Part shown: piece by piece, positions 1 to 6,639 of the stretch
Position numbering within the stretch: the first letter of the stretch is position 1
Layout of the letters: each line of letters starts with the position of its first letter
Assembly (NCBI GenBank): GCA_947630935.1
Contig: CANRJL010000035.1
Location: 1 to 9,089, forward strand
From: an uncultured Bacilli bacterium
Lineage (GTDB): Bacteria > Bacillota_I > Bacilli_A > RF39 > UBA660
Direction: 5' to 3'
Length of the DNA stretch: 9,089 nt
Translations under genes and position numbers: made by a program
The notes under the pieces: generated by a model
Seen by the model: the letters and a program-made list of their open reading frames with translations, nothing else
The model's database searches: none
What the model was told of the DNA's origin: nothing

Positions 1-90
1 ACTATGTTTTATAACTTGATAAGTTAAATCACTTAAATAAGCCATATAAGTAAGATTAGTTAAATCATTTTTAATATTTGATAAAGGATT
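1..90 (-). pseudogene. recO: DNA repair protein RecO, internal fragment
   Basis: Read on the minus strand from 90 down to 1, all 30 codons are open. The peptide contains IKNDLTNLTYMAYLSDL, which fits the conserved RecO pattern IxxDL-x4-YxAYxxxL at the end of the N-terminal OB-fold and the start of the helical domain (around residue 80 of a usual 240-250). RecO helps RecR load RecA onto SSB-coated DNA during recombinational repair. The frame stays open a few codons further right (to about 97-105), but there it meets plus-strand rbgA coding sequence, so the N-terminal OB fold is absent. The C-terminal side runs out of the window at base 1. The family match is from memory of RecO sequences and rests on a short peptide. 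An intact recO would need about 230 more bases where rbgA now lies, so I call this a broken gene at a join. Confidence 0.62.
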
Positions 91-91
91 A

Positions 92-361
92 ATGATATCA
101 ATAGCTATTAAAGAAGATATTTTACCCGTAGATGAAGTAGCAGTTCATATTATTAAAAAACTTCATACTTACTATCCTGATATCTTAAAAGAACAATATG
201 GTGTTTCAGATATTAGTGATTTTGCCAAAGTATATGAAATTATTGGAACTAAAATAGGAGCAGTAAAAAATGGGGAAGTTGATTATCAAAGAATCTCTCG
301 CAAAATAATTAATGATATTAAAGGAGAAGTAATCAAGAATATTACATTTGATAATAAGTAG
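92..361 (+). CDS. rbgA: Ribosome biogenesis GTPase RbgA (YlqF), C-terminal part only
   Basis: The peptide from AIKEDILPVDEVAV through YYPDILKEQYGV to KIINDIKGEVIKNITF matches the C-terminal helical domain of RbgA/YlqF. This GTPase drives late maturation of the 50S ribosomal subunit. About 86 residues are present of a usual 280-300. The whole circularly permuted GTPase domain (G4-G5-G1-G2-G3), which should lie upstream, is missing. In the same frame a stop occurs at 47-49, and the codons between it and about 95 do not look like RbgA. The ATG at 92 is therefore only the first available Met, not a true start, and has no clear Shine-Dalgarno sequence. The stop TAG (359-361) overlaps the ribosome-binding site of rnhB, and rbgA-rnhB is a standard Bacilli gene pair, so the 3' end is in native context. 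Without its G domain the product cannot be a working GTPase. Confidence 0.85.
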   Translation: MISIAIKEDILPVDEVAVHIIKKLHTYYPDILKEQYGVSDISDFAKVYEIIGTKIGAVKNGEVDYQRISRKIINDIKGEVIKNITFDNK

Positions 362-371
362 GTGTTAGAAG

Positions 372-1025
372 ATGAAAAAAATCGATTGTGTAGATATGTT
401 AGCATCTGAAAAAGAATTATATGCAAAAGGTTACAAATTTATTTGTGGTTGTGATGAGGCCGGACGTGGTCCTTTAGTAGGTCCAGTTGTTGCTGGTGCT
501 GTTATTTTTCCCATGAATTATGAATTAGATGGCTTAACAGATTCTAAGCAACTTAGTGAGAAAAAAAGAGAATATTATTTTCAAAAAATAACTGAAGATG
601 CTCTTGCTTATGGAATTGGTATTGTTGATGCTAAAATGATTGATGAAATAAACATATATAATGCCAGTCGTTTAGCAATGCTAAAAGCTATGGAAAATTT
701 ACAAATAAAACCCGATTATGTTTTAACTGATGCCATGCCTATTAATGACTATGTTGTTCCGGTAAAGTCTATAATTCATGGGGATGCATTATCATTATCC
801 ATTGCGGGAGCAAGTGTTTTAGCTAAAGTAACTAGAGACCATATAATGCTTGAATTGGACCAAAAATATCCTGAATATGAGTTTAAAAAGCATAAAGGAT
901 ATCCCACAAAAAGACATTTAGAGTTACTAAAGCTTTACGGTCCAACAAAAGATTATAGGTTTACTTATAAGCCAGTTCGTGATTTAATAGATAAAGGTGG
1001 TAGAAGTGAAATTGCAAATAAATAA
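372..1025 (+). CDS. rnhB: Ribonuclease HII
   Basis: This 217-residue protein is a complete type 2 RNase H, an endonuclease that cuts the RNA strand of RNA/DNA hybrids and incises at single ribonucleotides misincorporated in DNA. The signature CDEAGRGPLVGPVVAGAV sits at residues 27-44 and gives acidic metal ligands Asp28 and Glu29. Asp120 (in VLTDAM) and Asp138 (in HGDALS) complete the DEDD active site. The later SIAGASVLAKVTRD and HKGYPTKRH stretches are also typical. Length is somewhat below the roughly 250 of B. subtilis RnhB because the N-terminal extension is short. The ATG at 372 follows an AGGTG site at 360-364. The gene sits directly after rbgA, as in many Bacilli, and its last codons overlap the next gene, so these genes are probably co-transcribed and translationally coupled. 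Confidence 0.96.
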   Translation: MKKIDCVDMLASEKELYAKGYKFICGCDEAGRGPLVGPVVAGAVIFPMNYELDGLTDSKQLSEKKREYYFQKITEDALAYGIGIVDAKMIDEINIYNASRLAMLKAMENLQIKPDYVLTDAMPINDYVVPVKSIIHGDALSLSIAGASVLAKVTRDHIMLELDQKYPEYEFKKHKGYPTKRHLELLKLYGPTKDYRFTYKPVRDLIDKGGRSEIANK

Positions 1026-2976
1026 ACAATTTTGGATAGAAATAGGAATTGCGATTATTTATCTTTTTTCTTTAGAAGTGATTTTTCGCGCTATTGAAAA
1101 TTATACTATTTTTTCGTGGGCAACATTACGAATACTTTTTAGTTCAGCTTTATTAATTGTTATTTGGAATTTCTTTTTTTCATTTATCAAAAATACCAAG
1201 AAGCAACGTCTTTCTAACCTTATTTTATTAAGCATAGCTACAATATATAGTATTGCTCAAGCTGGTTTCTTAAATTTTTTAGGTATTTATGTTTCTTTGG
1301 GAACCTCAACTCAAGTAGGAGCTGTAGCAAGTTATATTGTTGATTTTTTAGAAAGTTTAAAACTAGAATATTATTTTCTAATTATACCAGTTATTTTATA
1401 TTTTATATATATGAAAAAAGCTGATAAAAAATTTGAAATGGGCAATCCGCACAAGATTCGTCTTCAACTAATAATTTCTTTCTTTATTGTTGCAAGTTTA
1501 TATTACAGTACTTTAACTTTATCTTTTATGCAAAACCCTTTACAATTAATTTCTAATATCGATTTATTTCACAATACTAGTAATTCTAGTATTGCAATTA
1601 ATCAGTTTGGAACAACATTATTTGGCTTATTAGATATAAAATCTTTAATTCTTCCTTATAAAGATGATGGCTTTTCTGCAACCTCCATAACAAATGAAGA
1701 AGAAAATAGTTTAGATGATAATGCCTGGAAGAAATTACAAGAAAATACAACTAATGAAACTTACAAAAACATCAATAATTATTTTATGAATAGACCGATT
1801 ACTAAAAAAAATGAATATACCGGTTTATTTAAAAATAAAAATTTAATTATTATTATGATGGAATCTGCAAATACCGTGTTAGAAAAAAAAGAATATTTTC
1901 CTAATTTTGCTAAATTAATGGAACATGGTTGGTATTGGGAAAATAATTATAGCCCTCGAAATTCTTGTTCAACTATTAATAATGAAATGAGTGGAATGAT
2001 ATCTTTATTTCCAATAAATAATATTTGTACTGCAAATATTTATAAAGAAAATACTTATTTTGAATCTATCTTTCACCTTTTTCGAAATGCCAATTATAAA
2101 ACTTCTAGTTATCATGATTTTGATGAAACATTTTACTTTCGAAGAGAAATTCATCAAAATATGGGCAGTGAACGCTTCTATGATATTACTGATATCCCTG
2201 TTTATTATGTCAATGATGGTTACTGGGAATGGCCTAATGATGCTGATTTTTTAGCTAAAGCTATGCCTTATATTTTAGAAGATAAAAAATTCTTTAGTTG
2301 GTTTACAACTGCGAGTGCTCATCATCCTTATAATAATGATTCTATCTTAGCCCAAAAATATTATGATTTATTTGCCGATACTAATTATACTGATGGTGCC
2401 AAAAGTTATTTATCAAAATTAAAAGTAACTGATGATGCCATAGGAGTCTTATTAGATAAATTAAAAGAAGCAAATGTTTTAGAAGATACAGTTATAGTTT
2501 TATATGGTGACCATTATCCATATGCTCTTTCTGATGAAGATTTAAGCTTTTTAGACTTTGATGTTACTAAAGATTTTGAAAAAGAAAAAACGCCATTTAT
2601 AATTTATAACCCTTCTTTAGAAGCCAAAGTTTTTGAAGAAAATACCTATTTTATGAATTTATTGCCTACAATTGCTAATTTATTTGACCTCGAATATGAT
2701 GCGAGATTATATTTAGGTGAAGACTTATTTAATGAAAATTATAGTAATCGGGTTATTTATTCTGATGGTTCATGGCAAGATGATGTAGCTATTTATGAAT
2801 CTGCATCTTCTTCTTTAAGATATTTACAAGATAAAACTTATACTAAAGAAAATTTACAAAAAATAAATTTAGATGTCACGAATAAACTTAGAATGAGTAA
2901 TTTAGTTATTACTGAGAATTATTTTAATTATTTAGAAGAAGGCTTAAAAAAATATGAGGAAGAAGGGAAACAATGA
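1006..2976 (+). CDS. LTA synthase-like phosphoglycerol transferase (sulfatase-fold membrane protein)
   Basis: This is a 656-residue polytopic enzyme with five hydrophobic segments at about residues 11-28, 41-60, 69-91, 118-137 and 155-172, a linker, and an extracellular alkaline-phosphatase/sulfatase-fold domain from about 278. The family polymerises glycerol-phosphate from phosphatidylglycerol onto a lipid anchor on the outer membrane face, using Mn2+ and a catalytic Thr. Visible active-site parts are Glu286 (MMESANT), the likely nucleophile Thr323 (CSTINNE, with the family Thr-x3-Glu spacing), an HHP motif near the substrate pocket (SAHHPY) and Asp502-His503 (YGDHYP). I prefer the GTG start at 1006 because AAAGGTGG at 993-1000 lies 5 nt upstream. 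GTG 997 (three codons longer) overlaps that site. The gene overlaps rnhB by 20 nt and topA by 4 nt. A phosphoglycerol or phosphoethanolamine transferase of the same fold acting on another glycan is possible. Confidence 0.87.
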   Translation: MKLQINKQFWIEIGIAIIYLFSLEVIFRAIENYTIFSWATLRILFSSALLIVIWNFFFSFIKNTKKQRLSNLILLSIATIYSIAQAGFLNFLGIYVSLGTSTQVGAVASYIVDFLESLKLEYYFLIIPVILYFIYMKKADKKFEMGNPHKIRLQLIISFFIVASLYYSTLTLSFMQNPLQLISNIDLFHNTSNSSIAINQFGTTLFGLLDIKSLILPYKDDGFSATSITNEEENSLDDNAWKKLQENTTNETYKNINNYFMNRPITKKNEYTGLFKNKNLIIIMMESANTVLEKKEYFPNFAKLMEHGWYWENNYSPRNSCSTINNEMSGMISLFPINNICTANIYKENTYFESIFHLFRNANYKTSSYHDFDETFYFRREIHQNMGSERFYDITDIPVYYVNDGYWEWPNDADFLAKAMPYILEDKKFFSWFTTASAHHPYNNDSILAQKYYDLFADTNYTDGAKSYLSKLKVTDDAIGVLLDKLKEANVLEDTVIVLYGDHYPYALSDEDLSFLDFDVTKDFEKEKTPFIIYNPSLEAKVFEENTYFMNLLPTIANLFDLEYDARLYLGEDLFNENYSNRVIYSDGSWQDDVAIYESASSSLRYLQDKTYTKENLQKINLDVTNKLRMSNLVITENYFNYLEEGLKKYEEEGKQ

Positions 2977-4997
2977 ATAATTTAATGATTGTGGAATCAC
3001 CACATAAAAGTAAAACCATTGCGGCATTTTTAGGAAAAGATTATAAAGTTATTTCTAGTAAAGGCCACATTATGGACTTATCTACTAGTGGTAAATTCGG
3101 TTTAGGAGTAGATGTTGACAATGATTTTAAAGCAACATATGTTCCTATTAAAGGTAAAAAAAAGTTAATTAATGAATTAAAAAAAGAAGTAGATAAAGCT
3201 CAATTAGTTTATTTAGCAACAGACCCCGACCGTGAAGGGGAAGCTATTTCATGGCATTTAAAAGAAGCTTTAAAAATTAAAGATGAAAATTATGTTCGGG
3301 TTACATTTAATGAAATTACTAAAAATGTAATTTTAGATGCCTTAAATCATCCAAGAAAAATAGATGAAGAATTAGTTAAAAGTCAAGAAACAAGAAGAAT
3401 TTTAGACCGTATTATTGGTTTTCGGTTAAGTAAATTAATGCAAAGTAAAACTGGTGGTAAATCTGCTGGTAGAGTTCAAAGTGTGGCCTTAAAATTAATT
3501 GTTGACCGTGAAAGAGAAATTTTAAATTTTACTCCAGAAGAATATTGGACAATAACAGCTGATTTTAGTGATTTTACAGCTGAACTAGAAAAATATAAAA
3601 ATAAAAAAATTAAGATTACTAATGAAGAACAAGCTGATGAAGTCCTTAAAAACCTTAAAAAAACATTTAATATCTTGGATGTTACTAAAAAAGAAACTAA
3701 ACGAAATAGTAAGCCAGTCTTTAAAACTGCAACATTACAACAGCTTGCTTCAACAAAGCTTAATTTTTCTTCTTCCAAAACAATGCGGATAGCCCAAAAA
3801 TTATATGAAGGTATTGAATTACCAGAAGGATTGGTGGGTCTTATTACTTACATGCGAACTGATTCTGACCGAGTAAGCCCAGAATTTATAAATGAAACTA
3901 AAAAATATATTGCCCAAAAATATGGTAAAGAATATGTCGGAACTCCTAAAGTAAGTAAGAAAAAAGAAAATATTCAAGATGCTCATGAAGGTATTAGACC
4001 AACAAGTATCTTAAGAACACCTGAAAGTGTTAAAACTTATTTAGATAATGATGAATATAAATTATATCATTTAATATATTCTAGGGCTTTGGCAAGCATT
4101 ATGGCTCCTGCAATTTTAAATAATACAACAATAACCTTAGAAAATAATGCTTACGAATTTAAAGCTAATGGTTCAGTTTTAATATTTGATGGTTATTTAA
4201 AAATATATGCTAAGTATGAAGACCAAAAAGATGTTAATCTACCTGATATTAAAAATTATCATAGTCAAGTAATAAGCGCTAAAGAAATTAACAAAGAACA
4301 ACATTTTACTAAGCCAGAACCAAGATATACTGAAAGTTCCTTAATTAAAGAAATGGAAAAATTAGGAATAGGAAGACCTAGCACGTACGCGCCAATTATT
4401 TCGACATTAAAACAACGCGATTATGTAAAATTAGAAGATAAAAAATTTTTTCCAACTGAAATGGGAATTGAAACAACTGATAAATTACAAGAATTTTTTA
4501 AAGATATCATTAATGTCAAATATACAGCCGAAATGGAAAGTGATTTAGATGAAATTGCTTTAGCTAAAAAAAATAACATCACATTACTAAAAGAATTTTA
4601 TCAAGAATTTGAACCATTAGTTGAAGAAGCTTTTAAAAGTATGACTAAAAAAGAAGCAAAACCAACTGGTGAAACATGTCCATTATGTCAAAACCCTTTA
4701 GTTGAAAGACGCGGAAAATATGGTAAATTTATTGCTTGTTCTAATTATCCAAATTGCAAATATATCAAAAAAGAAGAAAAAATAATTGAAAAAATTGCTA
4801 TTTGTCCTAATTGTCAAGGTGATATTATTATGCGAAAAACTAAAAGAGGGAAAGCTTTCTATGGCTGTAGCAATTATCCAAAATGTACTTTTGCTAGTTG
4901 GGATAAACCAACTGGTGAAACATGTCCAAATTGTCAAAATCTTTTAGTCGAAAAGAAAGATAAAATAGTATGCATGAACTGTGATTATCAAAAATAA
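2973..4997 (+). CDS. topA: DNA topoisomerase I (type IA)
   Basis: This complete 674-residue type IA topoisomerase relaxes negative supercoils through a 5'-phosphotyrosine intermediate. The N-terminal Toprim domain shows IVESPHKSKTI with Glu8 and the DxDxE triad Asp84-Asp86-Glu88 in LATDPDREGEA. The cleavage-domain motif LITYMRTDS places the active-site Tyr at residue 293, and GRPSTYAPIISTLKQRDYV is the conserved downstream block. The C-terminus carries three Cys4 zinc-ribbon repeats from about residue 568 (CPLC...CSNYPNC, CPNC...CSNYPKC, CPNC...CMNC), close to the B. subtilis arrangement (691 residues). The start ATG shares four bases with the stop of the upstream gene (ATGA) and has AGAAGGG 5 nt before it, so translation is coupled to the LTA-synthase-like gene. 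In many Bacilli dprA precedes topA; here that place is taken by the membrane enzyme. A strong hairpin terminator closes the operon. Confidence 0.97.
   Translation: MNNLMIVESPHKSKTIAAFLGKDYKVISSKGHIMDLSTSGKFGLGVDVDNDFKATYVPIKGKKKLINELKKEVDKAQLVYLATDPDREGEAISWHLKEALKIKDENYVRVTFNEITKNVILDALNHPRKIDEELVKSQETRRILDRIIGFRLSKLMQSKTGGKSAGRVQSVALKLIVDREREILNFTPEEYWTITADFSDFTAELEKYKNKKIKITNEEQADEVLKNLKKTFNILDVTKKETKRNSKPVFKTATLQQLASTKLNFSSSKTMRIAQKLYEGIELPEGLVGLITYMRTDSDRVSPEFINETKKYIAQKYGKEYVGTPKVSKKKENIQDAHEGIRPTSILRTPESVKTYLDNDEYKLYHLIYSRALASIMAPAILNNTTITLENNAYEFKANGSVLIFDGYLKIYAKYEDQKDVNLPDIKNYHSQVISAKEINKEQHFTKPEPRYTESSLIKEMEKLGIGRPSTYAPIISTLKQRDYVKLEDKKFFPTEMGIETTDKLQEFFKDIINVKYTAEMESDLDEIALAKKNNITLLKEFYQEFEPLVEEAFKSMTKKEAKPTGETCPLCQNPLVERRGKYGKFIACSNYPNCKYIKKEEKIIEKIAICPNCQGDIIMRKTKRGKAFYGCSNYPKCTFASWDKPTGETCPNCQNLLVEKKDKIVCMNCDYQK
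4659..4928 (+). repeat. Exact 24-bp direct repeat in topA zinc-ribbon units
   Basis: The 24 bases at 4659-4682 recur exactly at 4905-4928. Each copy encodes Lys-Pro-Thr-Gly-Glu-Thr-Cys-Pro, the entry into a zinc ribbon (units 1 and 3). Similarity continues more loosely downstream of both copies (CQNPLVE against CQNLLVE). This indicates internal duplication of a ribbon unit with little divergence in this segment, and a place where slippage could add or remove a unit. Confidence 0.9.
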
Positions 4998-5021
4998 CTA
5001 AAAAGTGACAAATTATCTCAC

Positions 5022-5065
5022 AAAAAGACAAATGTTTTTCTTTACAAAAACTTTTGTCTTTTTTT
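5022..5065 (+). terminator. Strong hairpin terminator after topA
   Basis: An 18-bp stem with one mismatch pairs 5022-5039 with 5046-5063 around a six-base loop (5040-5045, CTTTAC), and the 3' arm runs into a T tract (5059-5065). It starts 24 nt after the topA stop, so it should end the rbgA-rnhB-LTA-topA transcript. The 5' arm begins with an A run, so it may also act on transcripts from the opposite strand. Confidence 0.88.
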
Positions 5066-5070
5066 ATAAT
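5041..5070 (+). promoter_or_regulatory. Sigma-A-type promoter for the 5096 gene, inside the terminator
   Basis: TTTACA (5041-5046) and TATAAT (5065-5070) are separated by 18 bp. The -35 box overlaps the loop of the topA terminator and the -10 box immediately follows its T tract. A start near 5077 would give a leader of only about 20 nt, containing the AAAGGAGG ribosome-binding site at 5083-5090. Both hexamers are near consensus, but AT-rich DNA gives chance matches. Confidence 0.62.
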
Positions 5071-5095
5071 AAAAAACATTCGAAAGGAGGAAACT

Positions 5096-5497
5096 ATGCT
5101 AACTAAATCTTTAAATCATCCAGTAGAATATTTATATTATGATTTTTTAGCTTATTTATTTACTTTGAAATATCTTTTAAAACAATATACTATCAATAAT
5201 GGCTATTTATTAATAACATCATCTTATTCCGAATTTATTGCTTATTATCAGATTGCTAGTTATAAATTAAGAAAAAATGCCAAAACTGAAATTGAATATA
5301 TTACCAAAGAAAGTTTATTGAATCATCTTTTCTTTTATTGTATGTATCAAGTAGATACAACCAAAGAAGATTATCAAATTATCTTAAAAGAAATAAAAGG
5401 ACTATATCATCCTATTGAAATAACTAAATTAGCAAGTTGGGAACAAGAAGCTTTTTTTGGTCAAGAAAATGAAGCAATGCTTTTAAAAAAAAAATAA
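5096..5497 (+). CDS. Hypothetical 133-residue tyrosine-rich protein
   Basis: I do not recognise a family. The ATG at 5096 follows a near-perfect AAAGGAGG at 5083-5090 with 5 nt spacing, which decides this start over an in-frame ATG at 5054 that lies inside the terminator and promoter. The protein is rich in Tyr, Leu, Ile and Lys, with repeated YLYYDFLAYLF-like aromatic stretches near the N-terminus and a lysine tail (LLKKK). It has no signal peptide and no clear long membrane segment, so it looks cytosolic and mostly helical. It has no Cys pair or nuclease-like motif. It lies between topA and a small possible PH-like gene, has its own promoter and is followed by a palindromic stem, so it appears to be a stand-alone unit. 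Codon use matches its neighbours, and there is no sign of decay. Confidence 0.8.
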   Translation: MLTKSLNHPVEYLYYDFLAYLFTLKYLLKQYTINNGYLLITSSYSEFIAYYQIASYKLRKNAKTEIEYITKESLLNHLFFYCMYQVDTTKEDYQIILKEIKGLYHPIEITKLASWEQEAFFGQENEAMLLKKK

Positions 5498-5498
5498 T

Positions 5499-5540
5499 AA
5501 AGGTAAAATAAAAAATTAGCTAATTTTAATATTTATCTTT
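5499..5540. terminator. Palindromic stem after the 5096 gene, possible terminator
   Basis: Bases 5499-5519 and 5520-5540 are near-complete reverse complements with an internal four-base mismatch and one G:T pair. The centre is the perfect palindrome AAAATTAGCTAATTTT. It starts directly after the stop codons. The following TTTTA tract is weak, so termination may be partial; a protein-binding palindrome is an alternative. Confidence 0.5.
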
Positions 5541-5593
5541 TATAGAATTATTTTCGGCAAATTATTGATTGTAATATTCAAATTAAAAGTTGC

Positions 5594-5621
5594 TTGAAAA
5601 GTGTCCTCTTTTTGCTATAAT
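5594..5621 (+). promoter_or_regulatory. Extended -10 promoter for the 5656 gene
   Basis: TTGAAA (5594-5599) and TATAAT (5616-5621) are 16 bp apart, and TGC directly before the -10 box makes an extended -10 element. Transcription would begin near 5628, giving a short leader with AAGGAG at 5643-5648, 7 nt before ATG 5656. This is the clearest promoter in the window. Confidence 0.75.
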
Positions 5622-5655
5622 ATATTTGAAAAATATAATGCGAAGGAGATTGTTC

Positions 5656-6036
5656 ATGGAATTATTTAAAAAGAATGAGAAACCTTATCAGGTTATGCAT
5701 TATGAAGGAATTGCTGATATTGGAGCAAATGTGCCTTGTACTTTTTTGATAAAAGACGAGATATTAAATATTAATTTTAATTCTGATTTAAATATTACAT
5801 TACCTCTTAATAGAATTATAAAATTTGAAGCTATGAATGAAAATGACTTTATGATGAAGTACAAAAATACAAGTTCAATGCCTAATAAAAATATAACATA
5901 TTTAGTGATAACTTATAAAACTAAAGAAGATGTTGAAAAAAGAATTGTATTATGGGCAGCAAATTATCGTGAGATAAAATATTTTATTGATTTACATTAT
6001 AAATATCAAAAAAAATCTAAAAATATTGAACTGTAA
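5656..6036 (+). CDS. Hypothetical 126-residue protein, possible bacterial PH-like domain
   Basis: The ATG at 5656 is set by AAGGAG at 5643-5648. An in-frame TTG at 5590 lies upstream of the promoter -35 box and cannot be the main start. From about residue 15 the protein alternates short hydrophobic strands (CTFLIKDEILNINF, ITLPLNRIIKFEAM, YLVITYKT, KRIVLWA) and closes with a helix (REIKYFIDLHYKYQ). A seven-strand barrel capped by one helix is the pattern of small bacterial pleckstrin-homology-like and SHOCT-associated domains. It has no signal peptide and no membrane segment. The fold is inferred from strand pattern only, and I see no catalytic motif. It has its own strong promoter and no tightly linked partner; the next gene starts about 190 bases on. 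Confidence 0.78.
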   Translation: MELFKKNEKPYQVMHYEGIADIGANVPCTFLIKDEILNINFNSDLNITLPLNRIIKFEAMNENDFMMKYKNTSSMPNKNITYLVITYKTKEDVEKRIVLWAANYREIKYFIDLHYKYQKKSKNIEL

Positions 6037-6060
6037 TTGAAATATTATATAAAATGGCTA

Positions 6061-6253
6061 AAAAATAAAGAACAACTATTATGTTTAAAATAAAGGTTTG
6101 AATTATCCAAAAATTTATTATCAAACATTATCAAAAAAATATATAAATGTTACAATATTTTTGTTAAACATTTATATTTGGCTGATTGGTCAAGAGATTA
6201 AGGAGAGGAATGTTAGTTAAAAATGAAAGAACACCTATTATGTTTACAAGAAA
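6061..6253 (+). repeat. Imperfect 35-bp direct repeat around the start of the 6223 gene
   Basis: Bases 6061-6094 align with 6219-6253 with one gap and three mismatches. Both contain AAAGAACA, CTATTATGTTTA and a trailing AAA. The second copy spans the start codon and first ten codons of the acyl-CoA-synthetase-like gene. The first copy has lost the G of the ATG and lies 25 nt after the preceding gene. It looks like a decayed partial duplication of the gene start. Confidence 0.65.
6128..6177 (+). promoter_or_regulatory. Possible promoter with overlapping inverted repeat upstream of the 6223 gene
   Basis: TTATCA (6128-6133) and TACAAT (6151-6156) are 17 bp apart, with TGT before the -10 box (extended -10). 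A perfect 11-bp inverted repeat, 6141-6151 and 6167-6177 (ATATAAATGTT / AACATTTATAT), overlaps the -10 box and expected start site, as an operator would. A tandem ATTATCAAA pair (6117-6125, 6127-6135) covers the -35 area. No T tract follows, so a terminator is less likely. No regulator gene is in the window. Confidence 0.42.
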
Positions 6254-6639
6254 AATTAAAGCAATATAAGAATAATTTAGATGGGTTAGATATAGTGATA
6301 CGTAATAGTTATAGAGAAATATTTGAAAATCCAAAATTGGAAACTGAAGAAAACTATCAGCAAGAAATATTTACAGGATATGCTAGTATTGATAAACCTC
6401 ATTTGAAATATTTTAAAAAGGAAATATTAGATGCTAAATTTCCAAAAATGAAAATGTATGATTATTTATATTTAAGAAATATTAATCGCCAAAATTTTAA
6501 TGCTTTAAATTATTTTGGGCGAAAAATAACTTATAATGAGATGTTTAGTCACATAAATGATGTAGCTAAATCATTTAAGCAAATGGGAGTAAAAAAAGGC
6601 GAACACCACTTAATGCTATTGTTGGTTTTAGTGATTTAA
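6223..6639 (+). CDS. AMP-binding acyl-CoA synthetase-like protein, N-terminal fragment
   Basis: Residues 1-127 look like the start of an adenylate-forming enzyme (ANL superfamily, which activates carboxylic acids as acyl-AMP and usually transfers them to CoA). Typical features are TGYASIDKPHLKYF (51-64), the block PKMKMYDYLYLRN (75-87) and ALNYFGRKITYNEMF...GVKKGE (94-127). A complete enzyme has 500 or more residues; the P-loop, A-motifs and C-terminal lid are absent. After Glu127 the sequence switches to histidine-kinase coding DNA in another frame, adding 11 unrelated residues before a stop at 6637-6639. The ATG at 6223 follows AAGGAGAGG (6200-6208) at a long 14-nt spacing, but a TAG at 6214-6216 rules out a longer form. 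The fragment cannot be catalytic. Substrate class cannot be judged from this part. Confidence 0.78.
   Translation: MKEHLLCLQEKLKQYKNNLDGLDIVIRNSYREIFENPKLETEENYQQEIFTGYASIDKPHLKYFKKEILDAKFPKMKMYDYLYLRNINRQNFNALNYFGRKITYNEMFSHINDVAKSFKQMGVKKGEHHLMLLLVLVI

Noticed and set aside
2060..2254. Plus-strand 64-codon open frame inside the LTA-synthase-like gene
   Set aside because: It is out of frame with a clearly conserved catalytic domain and has no ribosome-binding site.
3476..3778. Minus-strand open frame of about 100 codons inside topA
   Set aside because: It is antisense to a fully conserved part of topA, has no ribosome-binding site, and its Ser/Phe/Leu-rich composition is what the complement of AT-rich Lys/Glu-rich coding sequence gives.
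4698..5079. Two minus-strand open frames over the topA zinc ribbons and terminator
   Set aside because: They are antisense shadows of the ribbon repeats, low-complexity Phe/Ile/Ser-rich, without start signals; one runs through the terminator stem.
5499..5540. AT-rich palindrome as a transposon end or attachment site
   Set aside because: It sits directly after a stop codon, has no matching copy elsewhere in the window and no flanking target duplication; a weak terminator is simpler.
6210..6268. Short leader-peptide frame starting at ATG 6210
   Set aside because: It lies too close to the AAGGAGAGG site for good initiation and stops after about 19 codons with no regulatory motif; the frame at 6223 carries the conserved protein.
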